Shown here in pieces: positions 19,301 through 24,988 of a DNA stretch of 31,255 bases. This stretch comes from a virus, in IMG/VR virus record IMGVR_UViG_3300029263_000025, positions 1-31,255 of that record; one strand, given 5' to 3'. The number at the start of each line of letters is the position of its first letter. The first letter of the stretch is position 1. Under the pieces are notes generated by a model. The model did not search any database. It was not told the origin of the DNA and saw nothing but the letters and a program-made list of their open reading frames with translations. Made by a program: the position numbers and the translations under genes.

Positions 19301-22300
19301 CCGAGGGTAGAGTGCTAGATGCAGAGGGCGTGCAGGCGGCAGTGGACGCATTTACCGCACCGATGTCAGGCCGCGAAATGTATCAAGTGTTTACGAACAA
19401 CTCGAATGGCTTGCTTCACAAGTATGGCAAGTCGAACAATGGTCCCGCCTCAAGACTAGCGTTCAACCGCATGCTGAAAGACATGGGCTACGACGGCCTG
19501 CACACCGACGAAGGCGACGTAGTCTTTAACCCGGAGATGGTTAAAGAGGCCAATAGCTTTAAACCCGAAGACAACTTACTCCATGATGGAGAGGGTTTTG
19601 GCGGGGACATGAAGCTGACGGGCCAAGTCGTCGAGGAGATGATGGTTCAGAACGGTCGTCTTGGAAACCCAACCTTTGTTGGTGTCGCACGCGAAGCGCG
19701 ACGCATGGGTATGCCGCAGGCGATACTCGACGTAACTGAAAAGGTATTCAAGAAGCGCAGTATCCAGCCCGAAGACGTAGAGAAAATATCCAAATGGTCT
19801 ACGGTCAAAAACTTCTTCCGCGAAAACTCAAGTCTATTCAGGCAGCTTGGAGCCAATTGGTTTGGTGATCAGATACAGCCCATGAGCGGTGTTGGTACTT
19901 TTGAAAAGCACGACGCACTGCTGGCCCGCAGAATGTCTCCGATCATTAGAAAGCTAAATGCTCTCCCCGATGGCGGTGGAGCATTTAAGCGGTGGAACCG
20001 CCGTAACCGTGGCCTTGCTATGGGTGCGCTGGACGCTGGACAACCCGCCAGCCACGAACGCATCATCAATGCGTTGCGCCGTGGCCGTGGTGCGGTTCAA
20101 GCTCTGGGTCTTGCGGAGCGAGAGATCGCTATGGACATAGCCAATGGCTTTAACGATGAGCTTAACCAGATGAAGGCTCTCGGAATAAAAGTGGGCGATG
20201 CACGTAAACTCGGTTCAGACTTTTATGTCCCACAAGTTTACGACAGGGAAAATATCTTATCAAACCCTAGCCGCTTTAGAGAAGGCTTAGTCGAAATACT
20301 GAAGCGCGAGCAGAACAGACCTGACTTCGATAGCCAGAGAATGACTGAGGATGAGCTTGGCAAGATCGCTGACCTCATGGCTCATAGGCTCACCAAAGGC
20401 TTTGACCCTTCGACCGACGAAGCAATACAGCAAGCACTAGGATCACCGTTTGCGGCTCGCGTCATCAACATTAAGCCAGGTGACTACGACTTTATGGATG
20501 AGTTTCTTGTGCAAGACTTGCAAGGTATCTTGGCTAAATACTACGACCGCACAATCCGCAAGCGCGTGCTGACGGAGCAGTTTGGTGTGAACGGTCATGG
20601 CTTTAACGCTTATGTAGAGACAGCCCAAGATGGCCTCGACGCTGGGGTCCAGATACTCAACAGTAGATATAGCCCGACTAACGCTGTTACGACTGAAAGC
20701 GGCATGGCGATGGTTGACGATCTGCAAATACCATCCTTACGTCTAACCCCCGATCAGTCAAAAACTTTAGTCGTGAAGCTAAAGCGCCTACTCGACGACC
20801 CAGAGACTAACGTCAACAACAAGCAGACCGCGATCAATATGATAATCGAAATGGGTGGGCCAGATGCTTACAACAATGTGCAGTTTAAAAAGCGCGTTGA
20901 GGCAGTGGTGAACGCCGCCGTAGACTTTGCTGGCCGTAAGCCTTCCAGTACGACAGTAGCCAAGATGCGTCAGATGATGGACGTGTTGAACAAGAAGCCG
21001 ATTGATGGTGGGTCAGGTCAGGAAGCACGCTACAAGGTTAGCCGTGCGCTCAAGTCTTTCACCAGCGTATCTCTTTTGGGCTTCACGACATTTACTTCTC
21101 TACCCGATATTGCTCTGCCCCTAGTTCGCAGCGGCAACATGAGAGCCTTCGCAAAAACATGGGCGAAGTATAGCACTGACCCGTCCTACCGAGCAGCAGC
21201 CAAGAACATCGGCGTAGGCATAGACAATCTTATGCACGAACGAATGGTTCAGATGGCAGGCGACGGCAACCAAAAGTTCGCCAACGCCTTCTTTAACGCG
21301 ACGTTGCTTACGCCTTGGACAAACACCATGCGTGAAGTCGCGTCCTTAGTCGGGTTCGAGAGCTTCAAGAGCGAGATTGACCGGGCTGTTCGACTAGCCA
21401 GCAAAGGCAAGAGGGGCAGCAAGTCGTATGCGACGGCTGTTAGGTATCTGGAACGCTATGGCTTGACGGGAGACAACGCCCCTCACGACTTCTTAGCGGA
21501 TGGCAGCTTTAGAATAGACATGCTCCCCAAGGACGAGGGCATTGAGATGCAAGTTCAAATGGCGATGCTTAGGTTTACCAACGAAGCGATCTTTACGCCT
21601 AATCCGAACGACGTGCCGATGTGGGCGCAGACCCCTTGGGGCAGCATGATGTTCCAACTCAAGTCTTTCCCACTAATGATGATGAAGCTACAGGGCTACA
21701 TTGTTGATGAGTTTAAATTGGGCAACGTCGCACCCGCGTTCTACATGCTTACAGCAGGCGTCGGGGCTGGTTCCCTATCGGTTGGCGTAAAAGACTATGT
21801 GTCTTTGCGGGGCGGGGATGACGAGCGTTCAGCGGAGTTTAGGAAGCGCAAGCTCACAGAAAGCAGAGCGGGCATAGCCGAGATACTTGGCGTAAAAGAA
21901 GGCGACGACCTAGACGCCGCGCTGGGGTGGTACTTGGATGGACTGCTCGCGGTTGGCGGCATGGGCCTAATCGGTGAAATGCTCTACAACACAAGCGCAC
22001 AACTCGACAATGGCAAGTATGGTTTTGTACGCACAATGTCGGCAGCGTTTGGGCCACAAGTAGGCACCGCAGAACTAGCGTTCAATGCGGCAGCAGGCGC
22101 AGGGCAAGTGATCAGCAACAAGATAAACGACGAGGATAAAAACGATAAGATCAGAAACACGTTGCGCGATATGTTCGGACGATTACCTGTGGTGGGTCGT
22201 ATCGCTGGTGGCCCAACAGGCAGGGAAACCTTCGTCGATGCAGTCGGTGGAGAGGCCAAGAAGGCAGGCCGACCAGCCAAAGGAAAACTTGGCGACAGTA

Positions 22301-22341
22301 AGTTTGGCGGCGTGGAGTTCGGAGGAGCGTTCGACAAATGA
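10321..22341 (+). CDS. Giant 4006-aa polyvalent ejection protein: zincin + ADP-ribosyltransferase-like
   Basis: A single 12-kb frame, GTG start with TGGAG 9 nt upstream. Visible order: acidic start; hydrophobic Gly/Ala segments at about 126-165 and 230-260 (GGTVIGGAMGGALGGLAA); low-complexity Asp/Ala region with NLTGAEA, NLTGDEA and NFTGGDN near 470-520; charged coiled coil about 654-723; long helical region; zincin metallopeptidase motif H2000-E2001-M-G-H2004 with probable third ligand E2057 in NPQEFFAN; another helical stretch; an ADP-ribosyltransferase-like domain about 2840-3080 (GDGVYLKS, ARVRAPLDL, GYDGLHTDEGDVVFNPEMV); and a 900-residue C-terminal region with several hydrophobic helices after 3560 (FQLKSFPLMMMKLQ near 3785). 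Zincin and ART domains joined in huge phage proteins are the hallmark of polyvalent proteins, thought to be delivered with DNA and to modify host targets. The position after internal virion genes suggests it is ejected. No T7-type RNA polymerase motifs were found, so it does not look like an N4-type virion polymerase. Confidence 0.8.
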   Translation: MSNEIDAILSNMDDDVSDNGSGMGTNSGLGYAANLNKANAKNVFARQDFVQDIYDYYYERDGKSFSGIDEAKDYFMEDRRWRNMNLVSIGRDLVDANNQSDQQGKRLARLQTTFDAMPNFYEDGGDGWKGFATNALAVVADPINLIGFGSGGVAARAAAAGVIAGGGRQVLQQSGMAAVRGTASREALKAGIFKGALYEGGVSGLAEGVLDVGIQARNTELGLQDGYSLKQGAVAVAGGTVIGGAMGGALGGLAAKVRNPFSDGMSQTDRGIQDGRNRVMDAEMDAANADNIALDEANANADTGETAQESFTRRIGETRAAVNQRTNLSRASAAEGERSANEQRTETGPYDTQDTDGVNAGQLTEDDTLDLAAQNVQSMDELARKAELDATTETDLNKRNALNERAVKLRRASEALHGKLERYLSPDEVTSTELVQEILQITDQSDLLIKIGNDPDAPQPTGNTGGGTARNLTGAEADADADVANNAGARPGDGGNLTGDEAGDFSDPQNFTGGDNRMGPNRPETALVPETGPELSQPDQEFKDRLEESKVIDTRLETDVASLNEELVGERQKFETDSPLIGEEPDITEILKAGDIAEVGEAADAMKVRLSGVAQQNGVDISGIPDMENSGGKVIVERLNAKRAELRSVQQARITELEAKIDQTELRRADNSRIRDTEKVDYEKAVVERDARLAQEELDREVTRTLEKQRKEAVVEQAAADARNPSLVFETLNSKSDTVEYLKSIGVSEEDMKPLTNLDARTNRPARQEAFVKIWNERMGQELMVQYATSRMGDNGPIDSFYNTDVLPDSTMTFFEAILVEQGFDPDLRAAALASHNKILDNPKDLNDKVLELHTSPEHINSPELFFEAAKERFGNAYAERLAVHLHDDIINAPIAKLDSYTYKQDGINATLPPRDMASPSGEPLYGMKVAGAERTLPSGNLSTEPNANRDGRVKEIEAVMSDAINKELMALKERARKTALLAGITEEQADAAATRIYYDKIDKMVADREGFLERNDAFLDGQMKTVASSILEMKSARDAYNKTRSDLPKKFNSNLTSEEVIVQELDSNGELVDLDKIRYTLTQSAKPTIEESALLNAHFKSLEALRETKRRYSSTAKYNVVMKNNNVLPIGQLIMEAENEILTLKSKKQTSIKIIAPKDRSSKDISVGFDAGLADFIGRSQNRKGDGTYEVKNKVQAILKGSNINGYEGKLFRRGQKLADNGRYEQRTATANAIDEMQASRIAAGTQQRVRDEIEAERNKPRVTELDFHIKKIDALNSKIYQVTKNRGSNKPIKYDGKIVTIEELTDLRNSAMSKARAEVVNSFDMGPSGSVLTGLKAERARLTSNTQKGMLGNQAEEYNKNRARNIMLSTWNQIRRELNDPKTSDDRVRLLQTMTRDLKRMGNVQKQNGKPYDEKLAERIATFATKKEAAGRRAEAAYKRDVEAGMYDYENSSYGEGADRFEPEDLGVADAYAEQLARRDMGEYKVDESATENMLFGDNLPPQLKDEVLQAANQKKVAEVARLDGLAEYTLLSARAHRGEISGDELVAAIGRLNQEIKRRAEAAPEEVTVAGRKHAIEVASTTKGVEVDINNDISYSRPEGSKIVTIKIDDVKLGEAIEKPDGGFSIMHPDGQRINFKKFGPLKKSLVQIFNRQIDGIQEKSGNTRFSVKENAKGIPHVQKDPSQTATYKTDPPIPVAKNVAAPDVNIKPEADANDPTTWSGLDFEDMPAGRKLAIQFLGDGPLVKRQVVRMDNEKSPQSIREMLGTSGDVPYVIGHVQSGGPKAASQETFFPMDPESIFIDQRGVEVVGLDVPEGKRGLSGNSQSRRKRENRASDLSKVQGNKLKIAEDDQAFFAEMGAELNTVNDLVLHIEKLETADWQGEIRSLKGLKKYATARSAAARILKANVPNGIKKPTTTTAKANETLRTMFDGYPQAEVQTAVDFIERVALLNGGVAPKMRAGDSPLFDVNTNEIQIDVASGSKTGEVRSTPMSMELVHEMGHWVYDNLLDEGDRQKFWSSMEKYYDDNGTLNFKDLERGLVDPKFISNSASNPQEFFANQFLGFAMQTDAVRVPGSALHQVFAKVSKIGADLLNWLLGRETFQIDSDLYQIFQKHMPQDVIDPETNLPTAQPSMFGHLEALGREHGNDGSITVGSGMMKPAEFAGKQMRVLDTRIRELHAAKRAYPTGLGDSMSLAIDLERIAKETYGEYGGAKGQPFHKKIPGAPESGKARIMALDETVSREPIIQAQYAIHTFLRKLRAEEADHKFSTMLGGMSTKDKAAQEAIISEMTGMGERNQQAMYERLLTDSKSAYEGLDEAIVDHLHRLSTDLQIALQGAVKEYTGMFQRTMPFTERKRIAIDEYTGAAYVETDSPKTGRYKKAARKLARQELALSQSVNEVVSKMSSSGIDWRTVSEKDIISAAQGRKKELITISEQRHELARAVSAEGAEDLGAKATAFNQLKASETHKSFDLPAILNRLENGSDTQRRLLEIFRSDRQDHKNHMLKIISETDLEDTHDLIIAGRHYGAELPDAPSAVSTEPMSGAVSQFTSSISVRGKDKSQQAMAQDLFTKMTRMIKGFEDPSVKIDDDIFMTAYDVAMIRNDPNALDADDIDMASPVGEAWDDARDAMRDMADNVIAINKLREKFPSELSGTMEQSAKYDAEIMKYRKPLFDYLYDFTYALQTGTDQRAIKGLDAAGVEQMKAKFARMTTIDFTTTDAFTVKGGSTEANASLRKMIDEAVQILDGILFQPQSSADRLMETRRMGTADLHRAERDKHAILGMVRGADGQALVHPSVASKYADAYLDTIGDRLDGSARDLTGAGPKADLKNRLKFNVSSDQNVRGVTSTPNGQYGDGVYLKSIKHVDKGFDVVEVKRAADEAASSSRLNSNQKKELDFSVNSTIWLREAIRDLNNKLDTSFDEKQLLERLLKMDRTHWGVIDDITNGRMKDQKVAPVFARVRAPLDLTSNTQYSLNGETDGTMRHFIMKLAEGRVLDAEGVQAAVDAFTAPMSGREMYQVFTNNSNGLLHKYGKSNNGPASRLAFNRMLKDMGYDGLHTDEGDVVFNPEMVKEANSFKPEDNLLHDGEGFGGDMKLTGQVVEEMMVQNGRLGNPTFVGVAREARRMGMPQAILDVTEKVFKKRSIQPEDVEKISKWSTVKNFFRENSSLFRQLGANWFGDQIQPMSGVGTFEKHDALLARRMSPIIRKLNALPDGGGAFKRWNRRNRGLAMGALDAGQPASHERIINALRRGRGAVQALGLAEREIAMDIANGFNDELNQMKALGIKVGDARKLGSDFYVPQVYDRENILSNPSRFREGLVEILKREQNRPDFDSQRMTEDELGKIADLMAHRLTKGFDPSTDEAIQQALGSPFAARVINIKPGDYDFMDEFLVQDLQGILAKYYDRTIRKRVLTEQFGVNGHGFNAYVETAQDGLDAGVQILNSRYSPTNAVTTESGMAMVDDLQIPSLRLTPDQSKTLVVKLKRLLDDPETNVNNKQTAINMIIEMGGPDAYNNVQFKKRVEAVVNAAVDFAGRKPSSTTVAKMRQMMDVLNKKPIDGGSGQEARYKVSRALKSFTSVSLLGFTTFTSLPDIALPLVRSGNMRAFAKTWAKYSTDPSYRAAAKNIGVGIDNLMHERMVQMAGDGNQKFANAFFNATLLTPWTNTMREVASLVGFESFKSEIDRAVRLASKGKRGSKSYATAVRYLERYGLTGDNAPHDFLADGSFRIDMLPKDEGIEMQVQMAMLRFTNEAIFTPNPNDVPMWAQTPWGSMMFQLKSFPLMMMKLQGYIVDEFKLGNVAPAFYMLTAGVGAGSLSVGVKDYVSLRGGDDERSAEFRKRKLTESRAGIAEILGVKEGDDLDAALGWYLDGLLAVGGMGLIGEMLYNTSAQLDNGKYGFVRTMSAAFGPQVGTAELAFNAAAGAGQVISNKINDEDKNDKIRNTLRDMFGRLPVVGRIAGGPTGRETFVDAVGGEAKKAGRPAKGKLGDSKFGGVEFGGAFDK

Positions 22342-22595
22342 TGTTCATCACGCTCTTATTCGTCGGGCTGGCCAACCCCACCTACACTACCTGTGGGTTG
22401 GCCAAGCGCACGACGATACAGGGCGAGATGGTCTGCATATACCGTGGGCCAAACGGCACCACGGGTTATCACTATCCATCATTTAGCTTCAAGGAATGTC
22501 CGAGCACATTTCGGTGTCGTTACACCCCCAACGCCAAGCGCCGACCCACAGTCAAAGAGATCATGGATGGACTGAAAGAGGGATTTGAAAATTGA
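22338..22595 (+). CDS. Small Cys-rich protein with hydrophobic N-terminus
   Basis: An 85-residue protein whose ATG overlaps the giant gene's stop (ATGA). The N-terminus MMFITLLFVGLA is hydrophobic, like a short signal or anchor but lacking the usual positive residues. Four cysteines (C19, C33, C54, C60) could make two disulphides in the periplasm. The rest has a CIYRGPNGT segment and a basic tail (NAKRRPTVKEIMD). It opens the lysis cassette, so a role at the envelope is plausible, but I do not recognise a family and no spanin lipobox is present. A second in-frame ATG follows immediately, so the start may be one codon later. Confidence 0.6.
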   Translation: MMFITLLFVGLANPTYTTCGLAKRTTIQGEMVCIYRGPNGTTGYHYPSFSFKECPSTFRCRYTPNAKRRPTVKEIMDGLKEGFEN

Positions 22596-22798
22596 CAACA
22601 GCCTTTGAGAAAATTCTAGAATACAAGTTGCTACCCCGACTGTGCATGTTCGTAATGATGATCATGTATATTCGCGTAGTCGAATGGTTCATGTCGCTAC
22701 CGCAAGACGTAGTGTCTACACAAGCCACCGCGCTAACTGCGACCGTGACAGGCGCACTTACGGGAGCGTTCGCAATATGGGTGGGAAATGAAAAATGA
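22592..22798 (+). CDS. Holin-like small membrane protein, 68 aa
   Basis: Starts at TTG overlapping the upstream stop as TTGA. Two predicted membrane helices: about residues 17-35 (LCMFVMMIMYIRVVEWFMSL) and 46-64 (TALTATVTGALTGAFAIWVG), the second glycine-containing. The N-terminus has mixed charge and the C-terminus is short. Size, two-helix topology and placement two genes before an amidase fit a class II or pinholin-like holin that permeabilises the inner membrane at lysis. The TTG start and overlap suggest deliberately low, coupled expression. Known: holins are rarely conserved in sequence, so the call rests on topology and context. Confidence 0.7.
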   Translation: MTTAFEKILEYKLLPRLCMFVMMIMYIRVVEWFMSLPQDVVSTQATALTATVTGALTGAFAIWVGNEK

Positions 22799-23187
22799 TA
22801 CTTAGTTCACTCATAGGACCAATCGCCAATCTCGCAGGCACATGGCTGCAAGCCAAGGTCGATACGAAAGCAGCGGAGACTAAGATGAAAGTCTCAGCAG
22901 CCGAGGCCAAGTCGCAGATACTCATGTCGCAGTGTCAGAGCGAAGCGAACTGGGAAGCGATCATGGCCCAAGGATCAACGTCGTCGTGGAAAGACGAATA
23001 TATAACAATTTTGATGAGCCTGCCCATAATAATTTGCTTCACTGGTGAGGCTGGGAGGGACATGGTCTTTGATGGTTTCGCTGCTCTCGACGAAGCGCCC
23101 GACTGGTTCATATACACATGGGGTTGTGTCGTCGCAGCGAGCTTTGGAATACGTGGTGCCACTCAATATTTTGGTAACAAGAAGTGA
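22795..23187 (+). CDS. Putative holin / 3TM-holin-like lysis membrane protein, 130 aa
   Basis: ATGA overlap with the preceding holin-like gene. Residues about 20-60 are a charged Ala/Lys/Glu helix (probable coiled coil), followed by SSWKDEYITI and a hydrophobic segment about 69-84 (ITILMSLPIIICFTG), then APDWFIYTW leading into a second hydrophobic segment about 105-118. The pattern of SWKDE, a membrane helix, and D/PDWF...W...AASFGIRG is one I associate with phage proteins annotated as holins (including the gene-transfer-agent 3TM type). It may act with the neighbouring 68-residue protein as a holin/antiholin pair; which does which cannot be read from sequence. Ends in GTGA, overlapping a possible micro-gene. 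Confidence 0.68.
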   Translation: MILSSLIGPIANLAGTWLQAKVDTKAAETKMKVSAAEAKSQILMSQCQSEANWEAIMAQGSTSSWKDEYITILMSLPIIICFTGEAGRDMVFDGFAALDEAPDWFIYTWGCVVAASFGIRGATQYFGNKK

Positions 23188-23267
23188 GCTACGACCAGTC
23201 TGACGATGCGGAATTTACGTCGGTATGGAATAACCAACACAAGGAAAAAACCATTGAGAAATATTAA
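23184..23267 (+). CDS. Possible 27-residue micro-gene between holin and amidase
   Basis: A short frame starts at GTG 23184, overlapping the upstream stop as GTGA exactly like neighbouring gene junctions, and ends at TAA 23265-23267. The product (VSYDQSDDAEFTSVWNNQHK, then seven more residues) is hydrophilic and starts acidic. The amidase RBS (AAGGAA) and TTG start lie inside its 3' end, so it could serve simply as a coupling leader. No family is recognised; the evidence is positional only. Confidence 0.35.
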   Translation: MSYDQSDDAEFTSVWNNQHKEKTIEKY

Positions 23268-23691
23268 CGAAATTATAATTCATTGCACCGCGACCAGACC
23301 ATCATGGTATGAAGATCGTCCTATAAAGGATGCGGTCAAAGAATTGACAAGGTGGCACGTCGAGGACAATGGCTGGTCAGACTGCGGGTATCATCTCGCC
23401 CTTAGTCGTAGTGGCGAAGTGGGCGAGGCCAGACCTATGCGACGTACAGGAGCGCATTGCCGTGGCAAGAATAAGTCGAGCATAGGCATCACACTTTTGG
23501 GAGGACGGGGCGGTCAGACTGACGACGACTTCTTGGAAAACTTCACCGAAGAACAGGACAAAGCGTTGCGAGATTTGATCGCAGACTTGAAGGCTGAGTA
23601 CCCGACTATAACCAAAGTATCGGGCCACTCAAGTTACGCCAACAAGGCATGCCCGTGTTTCGACGTGGAAGATTGGATGATGGGTAAGTAA
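23254..23691 (+). CDS. Endolysin: T7-lysozyme-type N-acetylmuramoyl-L-alanine amidase
   Basis: Zn-dependent amidase_2 enzyme that cuts the amide bond between muramic acid and the peptide stem of peptidoglycan. Numbered from the upstream ATG at 23206, the zinc ligands are H26 (IIIHCTAT), H141 (SGHSSY) and C149 (NKACPC), and the catalytic Y62 (GYHLALSRSG) and K147 are present, matching T7 lysozyme H17, H122, C130, Y46 and K128. The GAHCRGKN and SIGITLLGG segments are also typical. I prefer TTG 23254 (146 aa) because AAGGAA sits 8 nt upstream, whereas ATG 23206 (161 aa) has no visible SD. There is no signal peptide, so access to the wall needs the holin-like proteins upstream. Near-complete motif match makes this the firmest enzyme call in the cassette. 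Confidence 0.92.
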   Translation: MRNINEIIIHCTATRPSWYEDRPIKDAVKELTRWHVEDNGWSDCGYHLALSRSGEVGEARPMRRTGAHCRGKNKSSIGITLLGGRGGQTDDDFLENFTEEQDKALRDLIADLKAEYPTITKVSGHSSYANKACPCFDVEDWMMGK

Positions 23692-23694
23692 AAA

Positions 23695-24129
23695 GTGGAA
23701 CCTATATCCGCAGCAATGGCGGCATTTGCCGCCATCAAAACTGGCGTTAAGCTAGGTAAGGATGCCCATTCCATGATGGGCGACATAGGAAAAATGTGGG
23801 GTGCGATTGATGATATCAAGCAGGGCCACACCAAAGGTAAGAAAAATCCTTTCTCGTCCGTAGAGGAAGAGGCGCTGTCAACTTTTGCGGCTAAGAAAAA
23901 AGCCGAAGACTTGGAAGAAGAATTAAAAAAATATGTGATTATGACCAGAGGTATTTTTGCGTGGAGAGAGCTACTTCAACTGAGAGGCCAGATACGCAAA
24001 GCTAGAACCGAGGCTGCTAAAAAAAGGAAGGCCGAGATACAGGCTAACATTGAGATCGGCGCAGTGGCTCTGTTGTTCATAGTGCTAGTTGCTGGCATGA
24101 TAGCTGGCGTCTGGCTGTGGTTAGGTTGA
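23695..24129 (+). CDS. Coiled-coil protein with one C-terminal membrane helix, 144 aa
   Basis: GTG start three bases after the amidase stop. Residues 1-45 are Ala/Gly-rich helix; about 55-115 is a strongly charged helix with VEEEALSTFAAKKKAEDLEEE and Lys/Arg/Ala runs, probably coiled coil; residues about 121-143 (GAVALLFIVLVAGMIAGVWLWL) form one membrane helix with the C-terminus at the other side. Similar small proteins accompany phage tail or lysis genes, but I cannot name a family with certainty. Its place right after the amidase and its topology (long soluble helix tethered to membrane) are compatible with a lysis accessory, though not a typical spanin because the anchor is C-terminal. 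Its last codons form part of the pseudoknot-like repeat pair. Confidence 0.6.
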   Translation: MEPISAAMAAFAAIKTGVKLGKDAHSMMGDIGKMWGAIDDIKQGHTKGKKNPFSSVEEEALSTFAAKKKAEDLEEELKKYVIMTRGIFAWRELLQLRGQIRKARTEAAKKRKAEIQANIEIGAVALLFIVLVAGMIAGVWLWLG

Positions 24130-24163
24130 CCTCGCCGCAGTGCGAAACCTAACAAGCGAGGTC
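24121..24163 (+). terminator. Interlocked inverted repeats with pseudoknot topology
   Basis: Two perfect inverted repeats interleave: TTAGGTT (24121-24127) with AACCTAA (24146-24152), and GACCTCGC (24128-24135) with GCGAGGTC (24156-24163). The order A-B-A'-B' is that of an H-type pseudoknot. The first arm covers the stop codon of the preceding gene. No T-run follows on either strand. The site lies between convergent operons, where a transcript 3' end is expected, so it may be an end-protecting structure rather than a standard terminator. Confidence 0.5.
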
Positions 24164-24234
24164 GTGAGGATCAGCGATTAAAAACATATTCTGTGACCCA
24201 GCAACGCCTTTGGCCAACCCTCTGTAAAACCGTA
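24164..24234. other. Convergent intergenic spacer
   Basis: Seventy-one bases between the repeat pair and the 3' end of the dNMP kinase gene. A short TTGGCCAA palindrome is present, but no frame, promoter or clear terminator was seen. Confidence 0.5.
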
Positions 24235-24774
24235 TCATTTTATGTGACCACGCGCAAGAAAGTCTAGCGTTCTAAACAGTCTCTCGTCCAAAGTATTGTT
24301 GACCTCAACGTCTACGTCGCACGTCAATCCCTCACTACTGTGGACTTCGCCTGTTCCTGTCGAGGGTTGGCCCTTCACGGACAGACGGATTATCATCCCG
24401 CCCATTCTCCGCACCCGCTCCGCTTCGTTTTGAAAGCGACAGTCGTCGGTCACGACTGGATGCGTCGGCAACAATCGCTTGGCGGCGTGTTCCCACACGG
24501 TTCCCCATAGGTTCTTGCTTATTAAGTCTCGACCCCATTCCGTTCCCAATGTCTGCATTGCCCATCTCGGCGTCCTTCCATCCAAAATATCACAGGGCTG
24601 CTCTTTGAGCGCACCCTCAAGGTGTTCGTCGGTCAAGCCCATCTCTTTGAGCATGCGCTTAAGCGGTCCAGCAAACTTGATGTTAGTATAACCGTAATTC
24701 TTACATAAGTATTCCGCACACATCGACTTGCCGCTGCCGATTGGCCCGACGAAAGCTAAGAGACTAGGCTTCAT
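24235..24774 (-). CDS. Deoxynucleoside monophosphate kinase
   Basis: A P-loop kinase that phosphorylates dNMPs using ATP to raise precursor pools for phage DNA synthesis. Walker A is GPIGSGKS at residues 10-17. Residues 67-90 carry GRTPRWAMQTLGTEWGRDLI and a following W, the substrate-side signature I associate with T4 gp1-type dNMP kinases (R, QxLGTExGR, W). VVTDDCRFQNEAE (107-119) matches the conserved V(T/D)D.RF.nE segment. At 179 residues it is smaller than T4 gp1 (241), in keeping with the compact phage form. It is the last gene of the minus-strand recombination/nucleotide operon and overlaps the preceding small gene by 11 nt. Base specificity cannot be read. Confidence 0.88.
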   Translation of the reverse strand: MKPSLLAFVGPIGSGKSMCAEYLCKNYGYTNIKFAGPLKRMLKEMGLTDEHLEGALKEQPCDILDGRTPRWAMQTLGTEWGRDLISKNLWGTVWEHAAKRLLPTHPVVTDDCRFQNEAERVRRMGGMIIRLSVKGQPSTGTGEVHSSEGLTCDVDVEVNNTLDERLFRTLDFLARGHIK

Positions 24775-24988
24775 CGTCGATCACTTCTTTTGAAAGGTCA
24801 GCGATCTCTCGTCGAATGTATTTCAGTTTGTCATACGCCTTCCGACGATCAGACAATTCTGTATCCTCATCGGTCGGGCGGTCGTTGCCATAATTTATCA
24901 TCCACTCTAAGTCAGTGATCCGCGTCTGGATGCTTTCAGCCATGTGGCGTAACTCGACGATCTGTTTTTTCTTAGCATTTAATTTCAT
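24764..24988 (-). CDS. Small coiled-coil protein, 74 aa
   Basis: A highly charged helical protein with KKQIVELRHMAESIQTRITD and a second helix ending in YIRREIADLSKEVID, joined by an acidic NDRPTDEDTELSD loop, which predicts a helical hairpin. No catalytic or metal site. It is ATGA-coupled to the upstream nuclease gene and overlaps the dNMP kinase start by 11 nt. No family recognised; it could be an accessory of either neighbour. Confidence 0.6.
   Translation of the reverse strand: MKLNAKKKQIVELRHMAESIQTRITDLEWMINYGNDRPTDEDTELSDRRKAYDKLKYIRREIADLSKEVIDDEA

Noticed and set aside
10321-22341. N4-type virion RNA polymerase
   Set aside because: The size fits, but I found no T7-family polymerase motifs (catalytic Asp segments with R/K...YG) in the readable sequence, and the recognisable domains are zincin and ART-like.
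23695-24129. Spanin
   Set aside because: Single membrane helix is C-terminal and there is no lipobox or signal peptide; topology does not match i- or o-spanins.
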